64,000 bases of DNA. Origin: Stomoxys calcitrans. Lineage: Eukaryota > Arthropoda > Insecta > Diptera > Muscidae. The stretch is taken from NCBI RefSeq assembly GCF_963082655.1, contig NC_081552.1, forward strand, positions 193,452,075-193,516,074, in the 5' to 3' direction. Positions 31,385 through 44,007 of the stretch are shown in pieces. Position numbers and translations under genes: made by a program. How positions within the stretch are numbered: position 1 is the stretch's first letter; the number at the start of each line of letters is the position of its first letter. The notes under the pieces were generated by a model, which saw only the letters and a program-made list of their open reading frames with translations, had not been told where the DNA came from and did not search any database.

Positions 31385-31765
31385 ACAAAAACAAAAAAAA
31401 AAACCTTTGCCTAAGTTGGAGACTAATATACCAGAGGAGTAATTCTGAATACTTTTGCATTTCACCAGATCTTTAAAATCCCATCCCAGGGTGCATTGCC
31501 ATCCGCATTGCATCGAGCAGTGATGTGGGTGGTGGGGGCTATGGCGGTTGACGGGCGTATTGTAAAAAAGTGATTTGTTTGAATTTGTAACTGCTGCGGT
31601 TCCTATGGTTTTACAATTTGTTCTTGTTTTGCTGCTGATGCCGGACATGGACACCATCGGGCCTGTGTTATTGTTCAGCATGAATTTGCAGTTTTTGTCG
31701 CTGGTTTTGTGGTTACTGAATTGAAATCTATTAAAATATGGGCATATATTTATATATATATTTTT
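31385..31765. other. Apparently unique sequence
   Basis: About 380 bp without a repeat match. A minus-strand frame at 31352-31681 (NNNTGPMVSMSGISSKTRTN, later NRHSPHHPHHCSMQCG) has no recognisable domain and partly overlaps the SINE. A short AT tract precedes the next DLE. Confidence 0.4.
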
Positions 31766-33226
31766 TTATACCCTCCACCATAGGATGGGGGCATACTAAT
31801 TTCGTCATTCTGTTTGTAACACCTCGAAATATTCGTCTACGACCCCATAAAGTATATATATTCTTGATCGTTATGACATTTTAAGTCGAACTAGCCATAT
31901 CCGTCCGTCTGTCCGTCCGTCCGTCTGTCTGTCGAAAGCACGCTAACTTCCCAAGGAGTAAAGCTAGAAGCTTGAAATTTTGCACAAATACTTCTTATTA
32001 AAGTAGGTCGGTTGGTATTGCAAATGGGCCATATCGGCCCATGTTTTGATATATATGCCATATAAACCGATCTTGGGTCTTGACTTCATGAGCCTGTAGA
32101 GGGCGCAATTCTTATCTGATTTGAATGAATTTTAACACGTAGTATTTTGCTATAATATCCAATAACAGTGCCAAGTATGGTTCAAATCGGTTCATAACCT
32201 GATATAGCTGCCATATAAACCAATCTGGGGTCTTGACTTCTTGAGCCACTAGAGGGCGCAATTCTTATCCGATTTGAATAAATTTTTGCACGACGTGTTT
32301 TGCTATGATATCCAACTGATGTGCCAAGTATGGTTCAAATCGGTTTATAACCTGATATAGCTGCCATATAAACCGGTCTTGGGTCTTGACTTCTTGAGCC
32401 TCTAGAGGGTGCAATTCCTATCCGACTTGGCTGAAATTTTACACAAGGTGTTTTGTTATGACTTTTAACAACTGTGCCAAGAATAGTTGAAATCGCTCCA
32501 TAACCTAATATTGCTGCCATATAAACCGATCTAGGGTCTTGACTTCTTGAGCCTCTAGAGGGCGCAATTATTATCCTATTTGACTGTAATTTAGCACGTG
32601 GTGTTTTGTTATGAATTCCAAAAACTGTGCTAAGAATAGTTCAAATCGGGTCATAATCTGATATAGCTGTCATATACACATATCTGGGGACTTGACTTCT
32701 TGAGCCACTAGAGGGCGCAATTCATATCCGATTTGGTTGAAATTTTGCATGACGTATTTTATTCTTACTTTCAACAACTGTGTCAAATAAGGTTCAAATC
32801 GGTTCATAACCTGATATAGCTGTCATATAAACCGATCTGGGATCTTGACTTCTTGAGCCTCTAGAGGTCGCAATTATTATCCGATTTGTCTGAAATTTTG
32901 TACGACGGAACCTCTCACGACCATCAACATACGTGTTTATTATGGTCTGCATCTGTCTATAGCCTGATACAGCTCCCATATAAATCGATCTCTCTATTTG
33001 AATTCTTGGGCCCCCAAAGGGCGCAATTCTTATTCGAATTGGCTGACATTTTACACAGGTCTCCAGCATATAATTTAATTGTGGTCCAAACCGGACCAAT
33101 CATTCGGAGCAAATCTTTTCTTTTATCCTTTTTTGCCTAAGAAGAGATGCCGGGAAAAGAACTCGACAAATGCGATGCATGGTGGAGGGATTCCGGCCCG
33201 GCCGAACTTAGCACGCTTTTACTTGT
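31766..33226 (+). mobile_element. DLE type C element, complete
   Basis: 5' end TATACCCTCCACCATAGGAT at 31769-31788, TA tract AAGTATATATATTC, core, GTCY run at about 31901-31935, then seven array units with GCCATATAAACCGATC and TTGAGCCTCTAGAGGGCG. The last part has TTTGCCTAAGAAGAGATGCC, the subterminal ATGGTGGAGGGA, hairpin GGCCCGGCC within TTCCGGCCCGGCCGAA and the terminus CGCTTTTACTTGTT. It serves as the orientation reference. It is non-coding. Confidence 0.87.
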
Positions 33227-34854
33227 TTTGTTTAATCTAAACGGGTGAGCTGAATATGGGGCTTTTGAAACGAAATGAATGAATTTGGCACTCAATGTGG
33301 GCAAAATGACAACCCTTAAATAAATTCCTGCTGAGAATTGTTTCATTACTAAATGATGGCTGTTTCATTGTTACTGTTCTGTAAACCATTTGATAGTTAA
33401 TGGTAAACGAAGAGAGAAATTTTGATATTTCGAAATAGCTTTTATTGTATTGCTGGTGAAAAGTAGCATTACGTGTCATGTTTGATTAAAGCAATCAACA
33501 GTTGAACTTTGAGTTGAGAATAAAGGGATTTGGATGATGTTCTGTAACCTAGGGGGGTTCCTATGAAACTTCCACACACTTACATTCATGTTTCTTTTGC
33601 AGAGGCATATATTCCAGACCTATAGTGAACATCTAAGTTTAGGTACTCTTTACACTTACAAAGACTTCTCATATGTCGTATGCTCCAGTGAGCGTATCTT
33701 ATACAGCGACACTTCTTGTTTGCCAAGATGGAAATGCTACAAATATCTCAAACATTTAGTGGGGAAATAACCACTAACTGTAGACCACAACCAAGAATGG
33801 TATCGATGTGATCTTTGGTATGCAATCACAGCCTTTCGTTGCAATAAGCTATGCACCACGGTGACCTCATTCAACTACATTAAAATATCTCTTCAGCCTA
33901 TTTAATATGAAATTAATGTAATTGTTATTTTCTCCTCATGGAATTCCTAAGAATTACATAAATAATAAATTTGATGCCTATAATTGTTAACGAGTGCATA
34001 TGAATGGCATGGTACTTGACTTCTTAATTGCATAGAGATCAATTCCTAATGATAAGACTCGCTGCTGCAAAATGCATATTGGTAAATGGTAACTTTCCTC
34101 AAAATGTATGCTTTTTCCATAACAGAAGCCACGCTCTGGTAGTTGGTTCAAATTAATTATCTTGACAGTCAATGAGGCAGCAAAGGTCCAACGACTTTTG
34201 ATTTTCGGTTGCAACATACCAAAGGGGGGCAATTTACTTGCACTTAGTGTACACCTAGTCTAGTGTGAACAAAACTTCCTATTTGCTGTTCGCTTCACAT
34301 GTCTGGAGAGCTTTAATTGTTTGATCACGATTTTTTCGTGTAATTTATGGTCATTAGAAATTAATGAAATTTAATGAATATTAGCGTATAATTGTGAAAC
34401 GTGCTACCATATATCATTTCATTAATTAAACATTGTTGCTAAGTGTTAATAATTTTTTATTCAAATAAATAGTTAACCATAAATTAAGATTTATTTTGTC
34501 CTATAACAAGGTGTGGGCAATTGTAGTAAAGAAATTGGGAAAAATTAAAAAAAAAAAAAATTTAGAGACGGGCTGCAGTAAGATTTACTTAGACATTCCA
34601 GTCCTTTGTACAGGATAGGAAAATAAGCCCACGGGTATAGATAAAGAAAGAGGACTTCTAATTATTTGCGGCTTTTAGTATATCAGCATGTTTTGAAATC
34701 ATACAGTGAACAATAACGACGGACACTATGAGTGAGACTTTTCAACGACTGCAAAGCGGTAGACCCCCTCCAATTTAGATGGGGTCTCATAAACTTGGAG
34801 TATACACAGCCCTCCATTCATGGTCATATGTCATTCATCATTCATTCATCAAAA
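33227..34854. other. Longest apparently unique stretch in the centre
   Basis: About 1.6 kb free of the window's repeat families. A possible splice acceptor (TTCTTTTGCAG ending at 33602) precedes an open stretch to 33770. An AT-rich island at 34320-34500 contains several TAAT and ATTA motifs. No protein family is recognised. This is the best candidate for host sequence, perhaps intronic. Confidence 0.4.
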
Positions 34855-36733
34855 TCGGGTGAAAATTGCATACCTTAGGTCCCATAGCAGTTATTGAAAT
34901 ATTTTCCGACTTGGACCAAATATTAATAAGTAGAGTAGCTATATCTAAAAATAAACCGATGTGAACCATATACGATACGGATGTCGAAAAGCCTAACATA
35001 AATCATTGTGTCAAATTTCAGTGAAATCGGATTTTAAATGCGCTTTTTATGGGCCAAGACTTTAAATCAAGATATTGGTCTACGTGGCAGCTATATCCAA
35101 ATCTGGACCGATCTGGGCCAAATTAAAGAAGGTTGCCGTAGGACCTAACACATCTCACTGTCCCGAATTTCGGCGAAATCGGACAATAAATGCGTCTTTT
35201 ATGGGCCCAAAACCTTAAAAGGAGAGATCGGTCTATAGGGCAGCTATATTCAAATCTCAACCGATCTGAGCCAAATTCAAAAAGGACCTCAACGAGCTTG
35301 ACGCAACTCACTGTCCCCAATTTCGGCGACATCTAACAATAAATGTGCCTTTTATGGGCCCAAGACTTGAAATCGAGAAATCGGTCTATATGGCAGCTGT
35401 ATTCAAATCTGGACCGATCTGAGCCAAATTGAAGAACGACCTCGAAGAGCCTAACTAAACTCACAGTTTCAAATTTCAGCGACAATAAATGCGCCTTTTA
35501 TGGGCCTAAAGCTTTGGGCCCGAGAGATCGGTCTATATGGCAGCTATATCCAAATCTGGACCGATCTGTGCCATATTGCAGAAGTATGTCGAGAAGCTTA
35601 ACTTAACTCACCGTCCCAAATTTCGCGGACATTGGACAAAAAAATGCGCCTTATATGGGCCAAAACCCTTAAATCGAGAGACCGGTCTATATGGCAGTTA
35701 AATCCAAAACTGGACCTATCTGAGCTAAATTGAAAAAGACGATCGAGGAGCCTAACACTACACACTGTTCCAAATTTCAGCGACATCGGACAATGAATGT
35801 GCCTTTTATGGGCCCAAAACCTTAAATCGAGAGATCGGTCTATATGGCAGCTGTATTCAAATTTGGACCGATCTGAGCAAAATTGAAGAACGACCCCGAA
35901 GAGCCTAACTTAACTCACTGTCTCAAATTTCAGCGACAATTCGACAATAAATGCGCCTTTTATGGCCCCAAAACCTGAAACCGAGAGATTGGTCTACATA
36001 GCTGCTATATCTAAATCTGAATAGATTTGGGCCAAGTTGCAGAAAAATGTCGAAGAGCCTAACACAATTCACTGTTCTGAATTTCATCAAAATCGGTTAA
36101 TAAATGTGGCTTTCATGGGCCTTAGACCCTAAATCGGCGGATCGTTCTATATGGGGGTTATATCCACCTCTGGACCGATATGAGCCAAATTGACGCAGGA
36201 TGTCGAAGGGCTTAACACAACTCACTGTTCCAAATTTCAGCAAAATCGGATAATAAATGTGGCTTTTATGGGCCTAAGACCCAAAATCGGAGGACCGGTC
36301 TTTATGGCAGCTATATCCAAATCTGGACCAATCTGAGCCAAATTGATGAAGGATGTCGAAGGGCCCAACACAACTCACTGTCCTAAATTTCAGCAAAATC
36401 CGATAATAAATGTGGCTTTAATGGGCTTAAGGCCCTAAATCGGCGGATCGGTCTATATGGAGGTTATATCAAGATATAGTCCGATATAGCCCATCTTCGA
36501 ACTTAATCGGTTTATGGAAAAAAAGAATCTGTACAAAGTTTCAACCCAATATCTCTATTTGTTAAGACTGTAGCGTGATTTCAACAGACGGACGGACGGA
36601 CATGTCTAGATCGTCTTTGATTTTTACGCTGATCAAGAATATATATACTTTATGGGATCGGAAATGGATATTTCGATGTGTTGCAAACGGAAAGACAAAA
36701 TGAATACACCCCCATCCTTCAGTGGTGAGTATA
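34855..36733 (-). mobile_element. DLE type G element, 3' end lost
   Basis: About ten units with GAGATCGGTCTATATGGCAG, ATCTGGACCGATCTG and AATAAATGCGCCTTTTATGG, then the 5' block (TCAACAGACGGACGGACGGA, AATATATATACTTTATGGG) and subterminal CCCCATCCTTCAGTGGTGAG. The hairpin end is missing. Its 5' terminus touches the hairpin end of the next DLE with no intervening bases. Confidence 0.83.
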
Positions 36734-38719
36734 AACAAGTAAAACCGTGCTAAGTTCGACCGGGCCGAATCTTATATACCCTCCACGATGCATCGCATTT
36801 GACGAGTTCTTTTCCCGACATCTCTTCTTAAGCAAAAAAAAAAGGATAATAGAAAAGATTTGCTCTGCTATTAAAGCGATATCAATATATGGTCCGGTTC
36901 GGACCACAATTAAATTACATGTTGGAGATCTGTGTAAAATGTCGGATAATAATAGCGACCTCTAGAGGCTCAAGAAGTCAAGACCGCAGATCGGTTTATA
37001 TGGCAGCTATATCGGGTTATTCACCCATGTGAACCCTATTTGGCACAGTTGTTGAATGTAAGAATAAAATGCGTCTTGTAAAATGTCAGCCAAATCGGAA
37101 AGGAATTGCGCCCTCTAGAAGCTCAAGAAGTCAAGTCCCAAGATCGGTTTATGCGACAGCTATATTAGGTTATAGACCGATTTTGAACATACTAAGCAAA
37201 GTTGTTGGAAGTCATAACAAAACGCCTCGTGCAAAATTTCAGCCAAATCGGATAAGAATTGCGCCCTCTAGTGGCTCAAGAAGTCAAGATTCATGATCGG
37301 TTCATGTGTCAGCTATTTTAGGTTATAAATCGATTTGAACCATACTTAGCACAGTAGTAAGAAGTCATAACAAAACACCTCATGCAAAATATCAGCCAAA
37401 TCGGATAAGAATTGCGCCCTCTAGAGGCTAAAAAAGTCAAGACCCCAGATTGGTTATATGACATCTATATCAGGTTATGGATCGATTTGAACCATACTTG
37501 GCACAGTTGTTGGATATCACAACAAAACACGTCGTGCAAAAATTCATTCCAATCGGATAAGAATTGCGCACTCTAGAGGCTCAAGAAGTCAAGACCCAAG
37601 ATCGGTTTATATGGCAGCTATATCAGGTTAGGGACCGATTTAAACCATACTTGGCACAGTTGTTGGATATCATAACAAAACATGTCGTGCAAAATTTCAT
37701 TCCAATCGGATAAGAATTGCGCACTCTAGAGGCTCAAGAAGTCAAGACCCAAGATCGGTTTATATGGCAACTATATAAGGTTATGAAGCGATTTAAAACA
37801 TACGTTGTTGGCAGCCATAACGAAACACGTCATGCTAGATTTCAGTCAAACCGAATAAGAATTGCGCTCTCTAGAGGCTCAAGAATTTAATATCCTTTTA
37901 AAAGTTAGCGGGCTTTCGAAAGACAGACATGGCTAGATCTGTCATTTTCCATAATGCCGGAAATATTCCATCAGGTCTGGGTGATTTAAATGGTTTGAAG
38001 CTTGTGTCCTTACAAGCCGTAGTTTATGTTCGCCTTGGCTAAAATTTTGCATATGGTGTTATATTATGACTTCCAACAACTGTGCCAAGCAAGGTTCATT
38101 GCGCCCTCTACAGGATCAAGAAGCCATGATTCAAGATCGGTTTATATGGCAGCTATATCAGGTTACGGACCGATTTAAGCCATACATGATACAGTTGTTT
38201 GAAGTCATAACGAAACATGTCATGCAAGATTTCAGCCACAATGAATGGGAATTGCGCCCTCTAGAGGCTCAAGAAATTAAAACCTCAGATCGATTTATAT
38301 GACAGCTATATCAGGTTATGGACCAATTTCAACCATACTTAGTACGGTTGTTGACATTATAGCAAAACACCCCATGCAAAATTTCAGCCAAATTGGATAA
38401 AAATTGCGCCCTCTAGTGGCACAAGAGGTCAAGACTCAAGATCGGTTTATATGGCAGCTGTATCAAAACAAGGAACGTAATGGCCCATTTACAATCCCAA
38501 TTGACCTTCTCGAATAAGAAGTATTTCATGCGGCTACCTTTACTCCTTCGAAAGTTAGCGTGCTTTCGAAAGACAGACGCGCGGACAAGGCTAGATCGAC
38601 TTAAAATTTCATGACGATCAAGAATTTATATGCTTTATGGGGTCTTAGACGTATATTTAGAGGAGTTACAAACAGAATGTCGAACTTGGTATACCCCTCC
38701 TATGGTGGAGGGTATAAAA
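36734..38719 (-). mobile_element. DLE type C element, complete
   Basis: Starts at AACAAGTAAAACCGTGCTAA with a slightly decayed hairpin (TTCGACCGGGCCGAA near 36755-36769) and TATATACCCTCCACGATGCA. The array has anchors at 37007, 37160, 37313, 37465, 37618 and 37771 (period 152-153). After a partial unit near 37900-38060 a second short array follows, then the 5' block and TCCTATGGTGGAGGGTATAA at about 38699-38718. A remnant of GTCY sequence near 37915-37935 inside the array suggests that one DLE recombined with or inserted into another. Confidence 0.84.
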
Positions 38720-38935
38720 GAACTGTACAAAGTTTCAGCTTTATATTTCTATAAGCGTGATTACAAGAGTCAGGCGGCCGGATGGACAGACGAGCGGACA
38801 TGGATAGATCTTCTTAGAATTTTTTGACGATCAAGAATACCTTGGGTCGATAATGGATATTTCGATTAGCTGCCAACGGAATGACAAAAGTGAATATACC
38901 CTCATCCTTCGGTGACAAATATAATTTTTGAAATA
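38720..38935 (-). repeat. DLE type G 5'-block fragment
   Basis: ACTGTACAAAGTTTCAGC, GTGATTACAAGAGTCAGGCG, GGACATGGATAGATCTTCTT and CCTCATCCTTCGGTGACAAA. It joins the 5' end of the type C element directly, so three DLE pieces lie end to end from 34855 to 38935. Confidence 0.72.
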
Positions 38936-40119
38936 AAAAATTCCACTCCAATTCTCACACTGAGCGGTTTTTCTCACTTTTTCCCCTTGCCCATTGTTAC
39001 ATATTCTTGGTATTTGAGTTGATTTCTTCAATACCAGGCTTTTTCTTCGTTAACAACAAGTATTAGAAGACGACAGGAAAGACCACAACAAAAGCTGCAG
39101 TGGATAAGCCACCTATTTGAGAAAGAGGAAGGTTGCTCAGTCATGCTAACAGGGGAACCACAACATATCAAATCTGCATGAGGATACCTGCCTCCAAACA
39201 AGCAAAACAAAAAAAAAAAAAACAGAATGAAGAACAACCAAAAGGAAATGCATACAGAGGAGAAGTGCAACGAGAGCAATGGCCACAAAACGAAAAAAAA
39301 ACATGGCAGTGAAACCTGTGGGGCATATTTAAAGCGTGGGAATCCTCACTCTGAGTTAAAGCTCAACGACATTGGGCCTGCCACACCAACTGGATACAGC
39401 AACAGCAACATTGTGCAATGCCTTAACAACAACAAAATACTTGGCTTATGGTAAACTTTAGACCAGTATGGCAGAATGGTCTCATACCGAAAAAAGTCAA
39501 CGCTTTTAAAAGAATTTCACAGTGCATCAGAAGGACGGGCAGATTTGCATTGACGCATATACACCACCAAAGCACACACACTTGCACACAAACTAAACGC
39601 CCCTGAAAAAGGCGTAGAGGCAATATGAAAGTGGGATACAAATGTTAAGGTAATCTGGCAAATGAATGCAGCAACAACTCGTTTATTTCTACCACATGAA
39701 TACCACCTACCTACCTACCTACATACCTAACTGCTGGCCTATCTACCAAGTTTCCAGTGTAATAGAGAGGTTCGAAACGGTGTATGAAAAAAATTTTGGA
39801 TTTTCAATCTACGGACCATTTGTAATACCCAGGAACCTACATCAAGAGCAAGCTGAAAGTTTTATTCATTCAAACATAATCGGGATTGAGTAAGAAGGAG
39901 GTAAATATGACCATGTGGAAGAATGAATTTATGGAGACATTTTGTGGTACAGCAGATCGCTATTTCCAGGGGTTACAAACATAATGACGTCATTAATGTT
40001 GACTTCTAAGCTAGCTCGCAGTCGATTCCGTCTTATGTTGAAAAAATATGCAAACATATCTGGCTTTTGGTTGATTTTTTCATCATTCGCCCCCTTTACT
40101 TTATGCAAAATATGTACTC
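38936..40119. other. Apparently unique sequence
   Basis: About 1.2 kb with A-runs, a CTAC run at about 39708-39728 and no recognisable gene. A short DLE-like remnant (CCAGGGGTTACAAACATAAT) lies near 39967-39986. Confidence 0.4.
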
Positions 40120-41580
40120 TTTTTATACCCTTCACCATAGGAATGGGGGGGTAAACTAATTTCGTCATTCTGTTTGTAACTCCTCGAAATATTCGTCTAA
40201 GATACAACATTTTATGTCAGTCGATCTAGCCATGTCCCTCCGTCCGTCCCTCCGTCCGTCCCTCCGTCCGTCCCTCCGTCCGTCCCTCCGTACGTCCGTC
40301 TGTCGAAAGCACGCTAACTTTCGAAGTAATAAAGCCAGACGCTTGAAAATTTCAGCAAATATTTCTTATTAGTGTAGGTTGGTTGGGATTGTAAATGGGC
40401 TATATCGGTCCACGTTTTGATATAGCTGCCCTATAAACTGTTCTGGGGTCCTGACTTCTTCAGCAACTAGAGGGCACAATTCTTATCCGATTTGGCTGAA
40501 ATTTTGCATGAGGTGTTTTGTTATGACTTTCAACAACTGTGCTAAGAATAGTTCAAATCGGGCCATAACCTGATATAGCTGCCATATTAACCGATCTTGG
40601 GTCTTGACTTCTTCAGCCACTAGAGGGCGCAATTCTTATCCGATTTGGCTGAAATTTTGAGTGATGTGTTTTGTTATGACTTTCAACTACTGTGCTGAGT
40701 ATGGTTTAAATCGGTCAATAACCTGAAATAGCTGTCATATAAACCCATCTGGGGTCTTGACTTCTTGAGCCTCTAGAGGGAGAAATTCTTATCCGATTTG
40801 GCTGAAACTTTGAGTGAGGTGTTTTGTTATGACTTTTAACAACTGAGCCAAGTATGGTCCAAATCGATCCATAACCTGCTACAGCTGTCATGTAAACCGA
40901 TCTGGGGTCTTACTTCTTCAGCCACTAGAGGGCGAAATTATTATTCGATTTAGCAGAAATTTTGCACGAGGTGTTTTGTTATGATTTTCAACAACTGTAC
41001 CAAGTATGGTTTAGCTTTGTCATATAAAACGATCTGGGATCTTAACTTCTTAAGCCTCTAGACGGCGCAATTTTTATCCGATTTGGCTGAAAGTTTGCAT
41101 GAGGTGTTTGGTTAAGACTTCCAACAACTGTGTTAAGAATGGTTCAAATCGGTCCTTAACCTGATATAGCTGCCATATAAACCGATCTGGGGTCTTGACT
41201 TCTTGAGCCTCTAAAGGGCGCAATTATTATCCGATTTAGCTGAAATTTAGTTCAACGGCTTCTCCCATGGCCTTCAACATACGTGTCGAATATGGTCTGA
41301 ATTGGTTTATAGCCTGATACAGCTCCCCTATAGACCGATCTCTTTATTTTTCTTCTTCAGCCCCTAAATGGTGCAATTCTTACTAGATTTGTCTGAAATT
41401 TTACACAATGACTTCTACTATAGTCTGCAATATTCAGTTCAATTATGGTCCGAAGTGAACCATAACTTGGTATAGTTCCAATAACATAGCAATTCTTAAA
41501 AAGAGATATTGGGAAAAAAACTCGATAAATGCTATCCATGGTGGAGGGTACATAAGATTCGGCCCGGCCAAACTTATTTT
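40120..41580 (+). mobile_element. DLE type C element with expanded GTCY tract
   Basis: 5' end TTTTATACCCTTCACCATAG, core, then a long GTCC/CTCC tract at 40234-40304. Seven units follow, and the 3' end has CCATGGTGGAGGGTACATAA and an imperfect hairpin TTCGGCCCGGCCAAA near 41558-41572. The first TA tract is deleted in this copy (GTCTAAGATACAACATTTTA). It is non-coding. Confidence 0.84.
40234..40304 (+). repeat. GTCCCTCC microsatellite
   Basis: Repeats of an 8-bp unit GTCCCTCC alternating with CGTCC (about five copies) within the GTCY block of the DLE element. Confidence 0.9.
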
Positions 41581-41852
41581 AACCTTACTGCTTCCCAAAA
41601 GCATTTCAATTTTCCTCTATATTTGTTGAATGAAGTTATGTGTTATTTTTTGCTGCCGTGCTATGGACATATGGTTTTAAAGCATTGCATTTGGCCGGGA
41701 TATGAAATTAATTTTAGAATTTTATATTGCAAATAAACTGAACTTGACGGGAATAAATGCGCAGTATGGTATTAAGGATATAGTATAACTGGCCAATTAA
41801 AGAATGTGGCCAACTAAACTTTTTGAAGTGAAAATTTCATTCTTCGATCTAT

Positions 41853-43620
41853 TTGCAACCCTGCAATCAGTAGCAACGCTTCAGATGAAGGAGAGGTATC
41901 GGGAGAAAAGGAGAGAGGAGAAACATCTATTCCGCAGAAAGCAAAAGGAAATGGAAAGAAGTGAGTGTGAACGAATTGAGATGTACAGGAGTCAGAATGA
42001 AGTCCGGAAATTCTACCAAAGAATTAAACATCAAACCGATGGCTTTGGTGCAGGCACATCCTCTTGCAGAGAAAAAGAAGGAAATCTGGTAACTGACACA
42101 GATAACATGCTGAGGATATGTAACGAACATTTTACCCAACTGCTAGTGTCCGACGTTGGCGGCGAAGAGGATACCGCAGAACCAATCCCTGATGATGGTA
42201 TAGAATGTTTACCTACTAGTCAGAATCAGGTCCAAGTAGCAGTGACCCGACTTAAGAAAAACAAGGCAGCAGGAGCCGACGGCTTACCCGCTGAACTATT
42301 TAAGACCGGAGGCGACACCCTGATAAGGCGTAAGCATCAGCTTGTCTGCGCAATCTGGCTAGAAGAACGCATACCCGATGATTGGAACCTCAGGATACTG
42401 TGCCCGTACACATAAAAGGAGACAAGACGGAATGTGCCAACTACAGAGGAATAAGTCCTGTCCCCATCGCGTATAAGATACTCTTGAGCGTACTGTGTGA
42501 AAGATTAAAACCTAAAGTCAATGAGATAATTGGGATCTATCTATGCGGCTTTAGACCTGATAAATCCACCCTAGACCAGATATTCGCACTGCGCCAAATC
42601 CTGGAAAATACCAAGTAAAGACAAATCAACATCAGCAATCTCTATGTTGACTACAAAACCGCTACCCCTTTAAGTTCAAAGGAATTTCAAGCCATGTCTG
42701 AATTTGGTATCCCTGTAAATGAATGAATAAAATGAAGACTCTGCAGGATGACACTTGCTGATACGCGTTCCGCAGTTAGAACAGCAAAGAATCTCTCCGC
42801 ATCATTAAATACCAAAAGAAGTTTCAGACAAGGAGACAACTTCTCCTGCTGGAGAAGTTTATACGAGGTGCAGATGTGAATAGATGTGGCAGACCAATCA
42901 CAAGAAAACACATGCTAGTCGCCTATGCCGACGACATCGATATTATAGGTCAGTCACCGTAAGTAGTAATTGCAACCTTTGAAAGAATCGAAAGAGAGTC
43001 AGTGTAAATGGGTCTGGCAGTAAATGGTGATAAGACGAAATGGATGGTTTCAACTCCTAAAAAGCCTTGCACAAACGAGCAGATAAAGAATGTTGGGAAC
43101 CACAACCACTTTGAGATAGTCAGTAACTTTATCTACCTCGGCACCACCGTAACCGAAACGAATGACACCAGTTTTGAGATAAAGCGAAGAATAATACGAG
43201 TACTGGCAAACAGATGCTACTTTGGTGTAGGTAAGCAATTTCGAAACAATTCCACCTCTCGACAGACGAAGATTACACTACACAAGACACTGATACTTCC
43301 CATGTTATTTATGGTTCTGAGGCATGGGTATTTGTGAAAGCAAATGAGGCAGTGCTTGGAGTATTTGAGAGAAAGATTCTTTGTAAAATATGTAGAACAG
43401 TTTGCGTTAATGGAGAATATAGGGGACGTATGAACCATGAGCTGTATGAGCTGTATGACGACGATAGCATAGTTACACGCATCCCGTTGGCTAGGTCATG
43501 TTGTCAGAATGGATGAAGAAGCTCCAGCAAAGAAGTCTTTTGAAGGCAAACACGGTTGTACACGCAAACCGAGAAGACCAAAAAGCCCGATGGAAAGATC
43601 AAGTAGTATGGATATCAAGT
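41853..43620 (+). pseudogene. RTE-clade retrotransposon, 5'-truncated
   Basis: Starts inside the linker (LQSVATLQMKERYREKRREE) and encodes FYQRIKHQTDGFGAG, EGNLVTDTDNMLRICNEHF, VAVTRLKKNKAAGADGLPAE and IWLEERIPDDWN, then after a frameshift near 42400 KGDKTECANYRGISPVPIAY, GFRPDKSTLDQIFALRQILE. The catalytic motif is intact as YADD at 42924-42935 (LVAYADDIDIIG). Next come GLAVNGDKTKWMVSTPKKPC, YLGTTVTETNDTSFEIKRRI, and a shifted end with EAVLGVFERKILCKI and a MDEEAPAK-like tail. RTE membership is supported by close similarity to the fuller copy at 55506-58880. Several frameshifts make it a pseudogene. Confidence 0.88.
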
Positions 43621-43830
43621 GAAAGTTATATAAAAGTAGAGTAAGAATCTGATATAAAAATGTATTCCTTGGGTTTTAGCGTTGGGGCGAGCGCCTCTCG
43701 CCTCCCAATAAAAACAACATCAAACTGTCATGCAGGATGACCTAGAACATATTGTACTCAAATGAAAGGATGTATCAGAGTACAATCCCCCTCCCCCTAT
43801 CCTATCCAAAGAAAGGAATTAAAAATAATT
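43621..43830 (-). repeat. Rep-E fragment
   Basis: AGAGTAAGAATCTGATAT, CAACATATTGTACTCAAATG-type and CAATCCCCCTCCCCC blocks, similar to 1370-1465. Confidence 0.6.
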
Positions 43831-44007
43831 CATGAAGGCCGATCAGATTGGAATAGGACAGCAATAAAAGGACTTTGGTAGCAGAGTACACTAATTACCC
43901 TCAAATTGGGATAGACACAGGAGGACCTACGGATCTCTAGAAATGTGGTATCCCAAGTGGTAGCTTTGAAATATGATTTTGAATGTAGATAACCAAAATA
44001 AAAAGAA

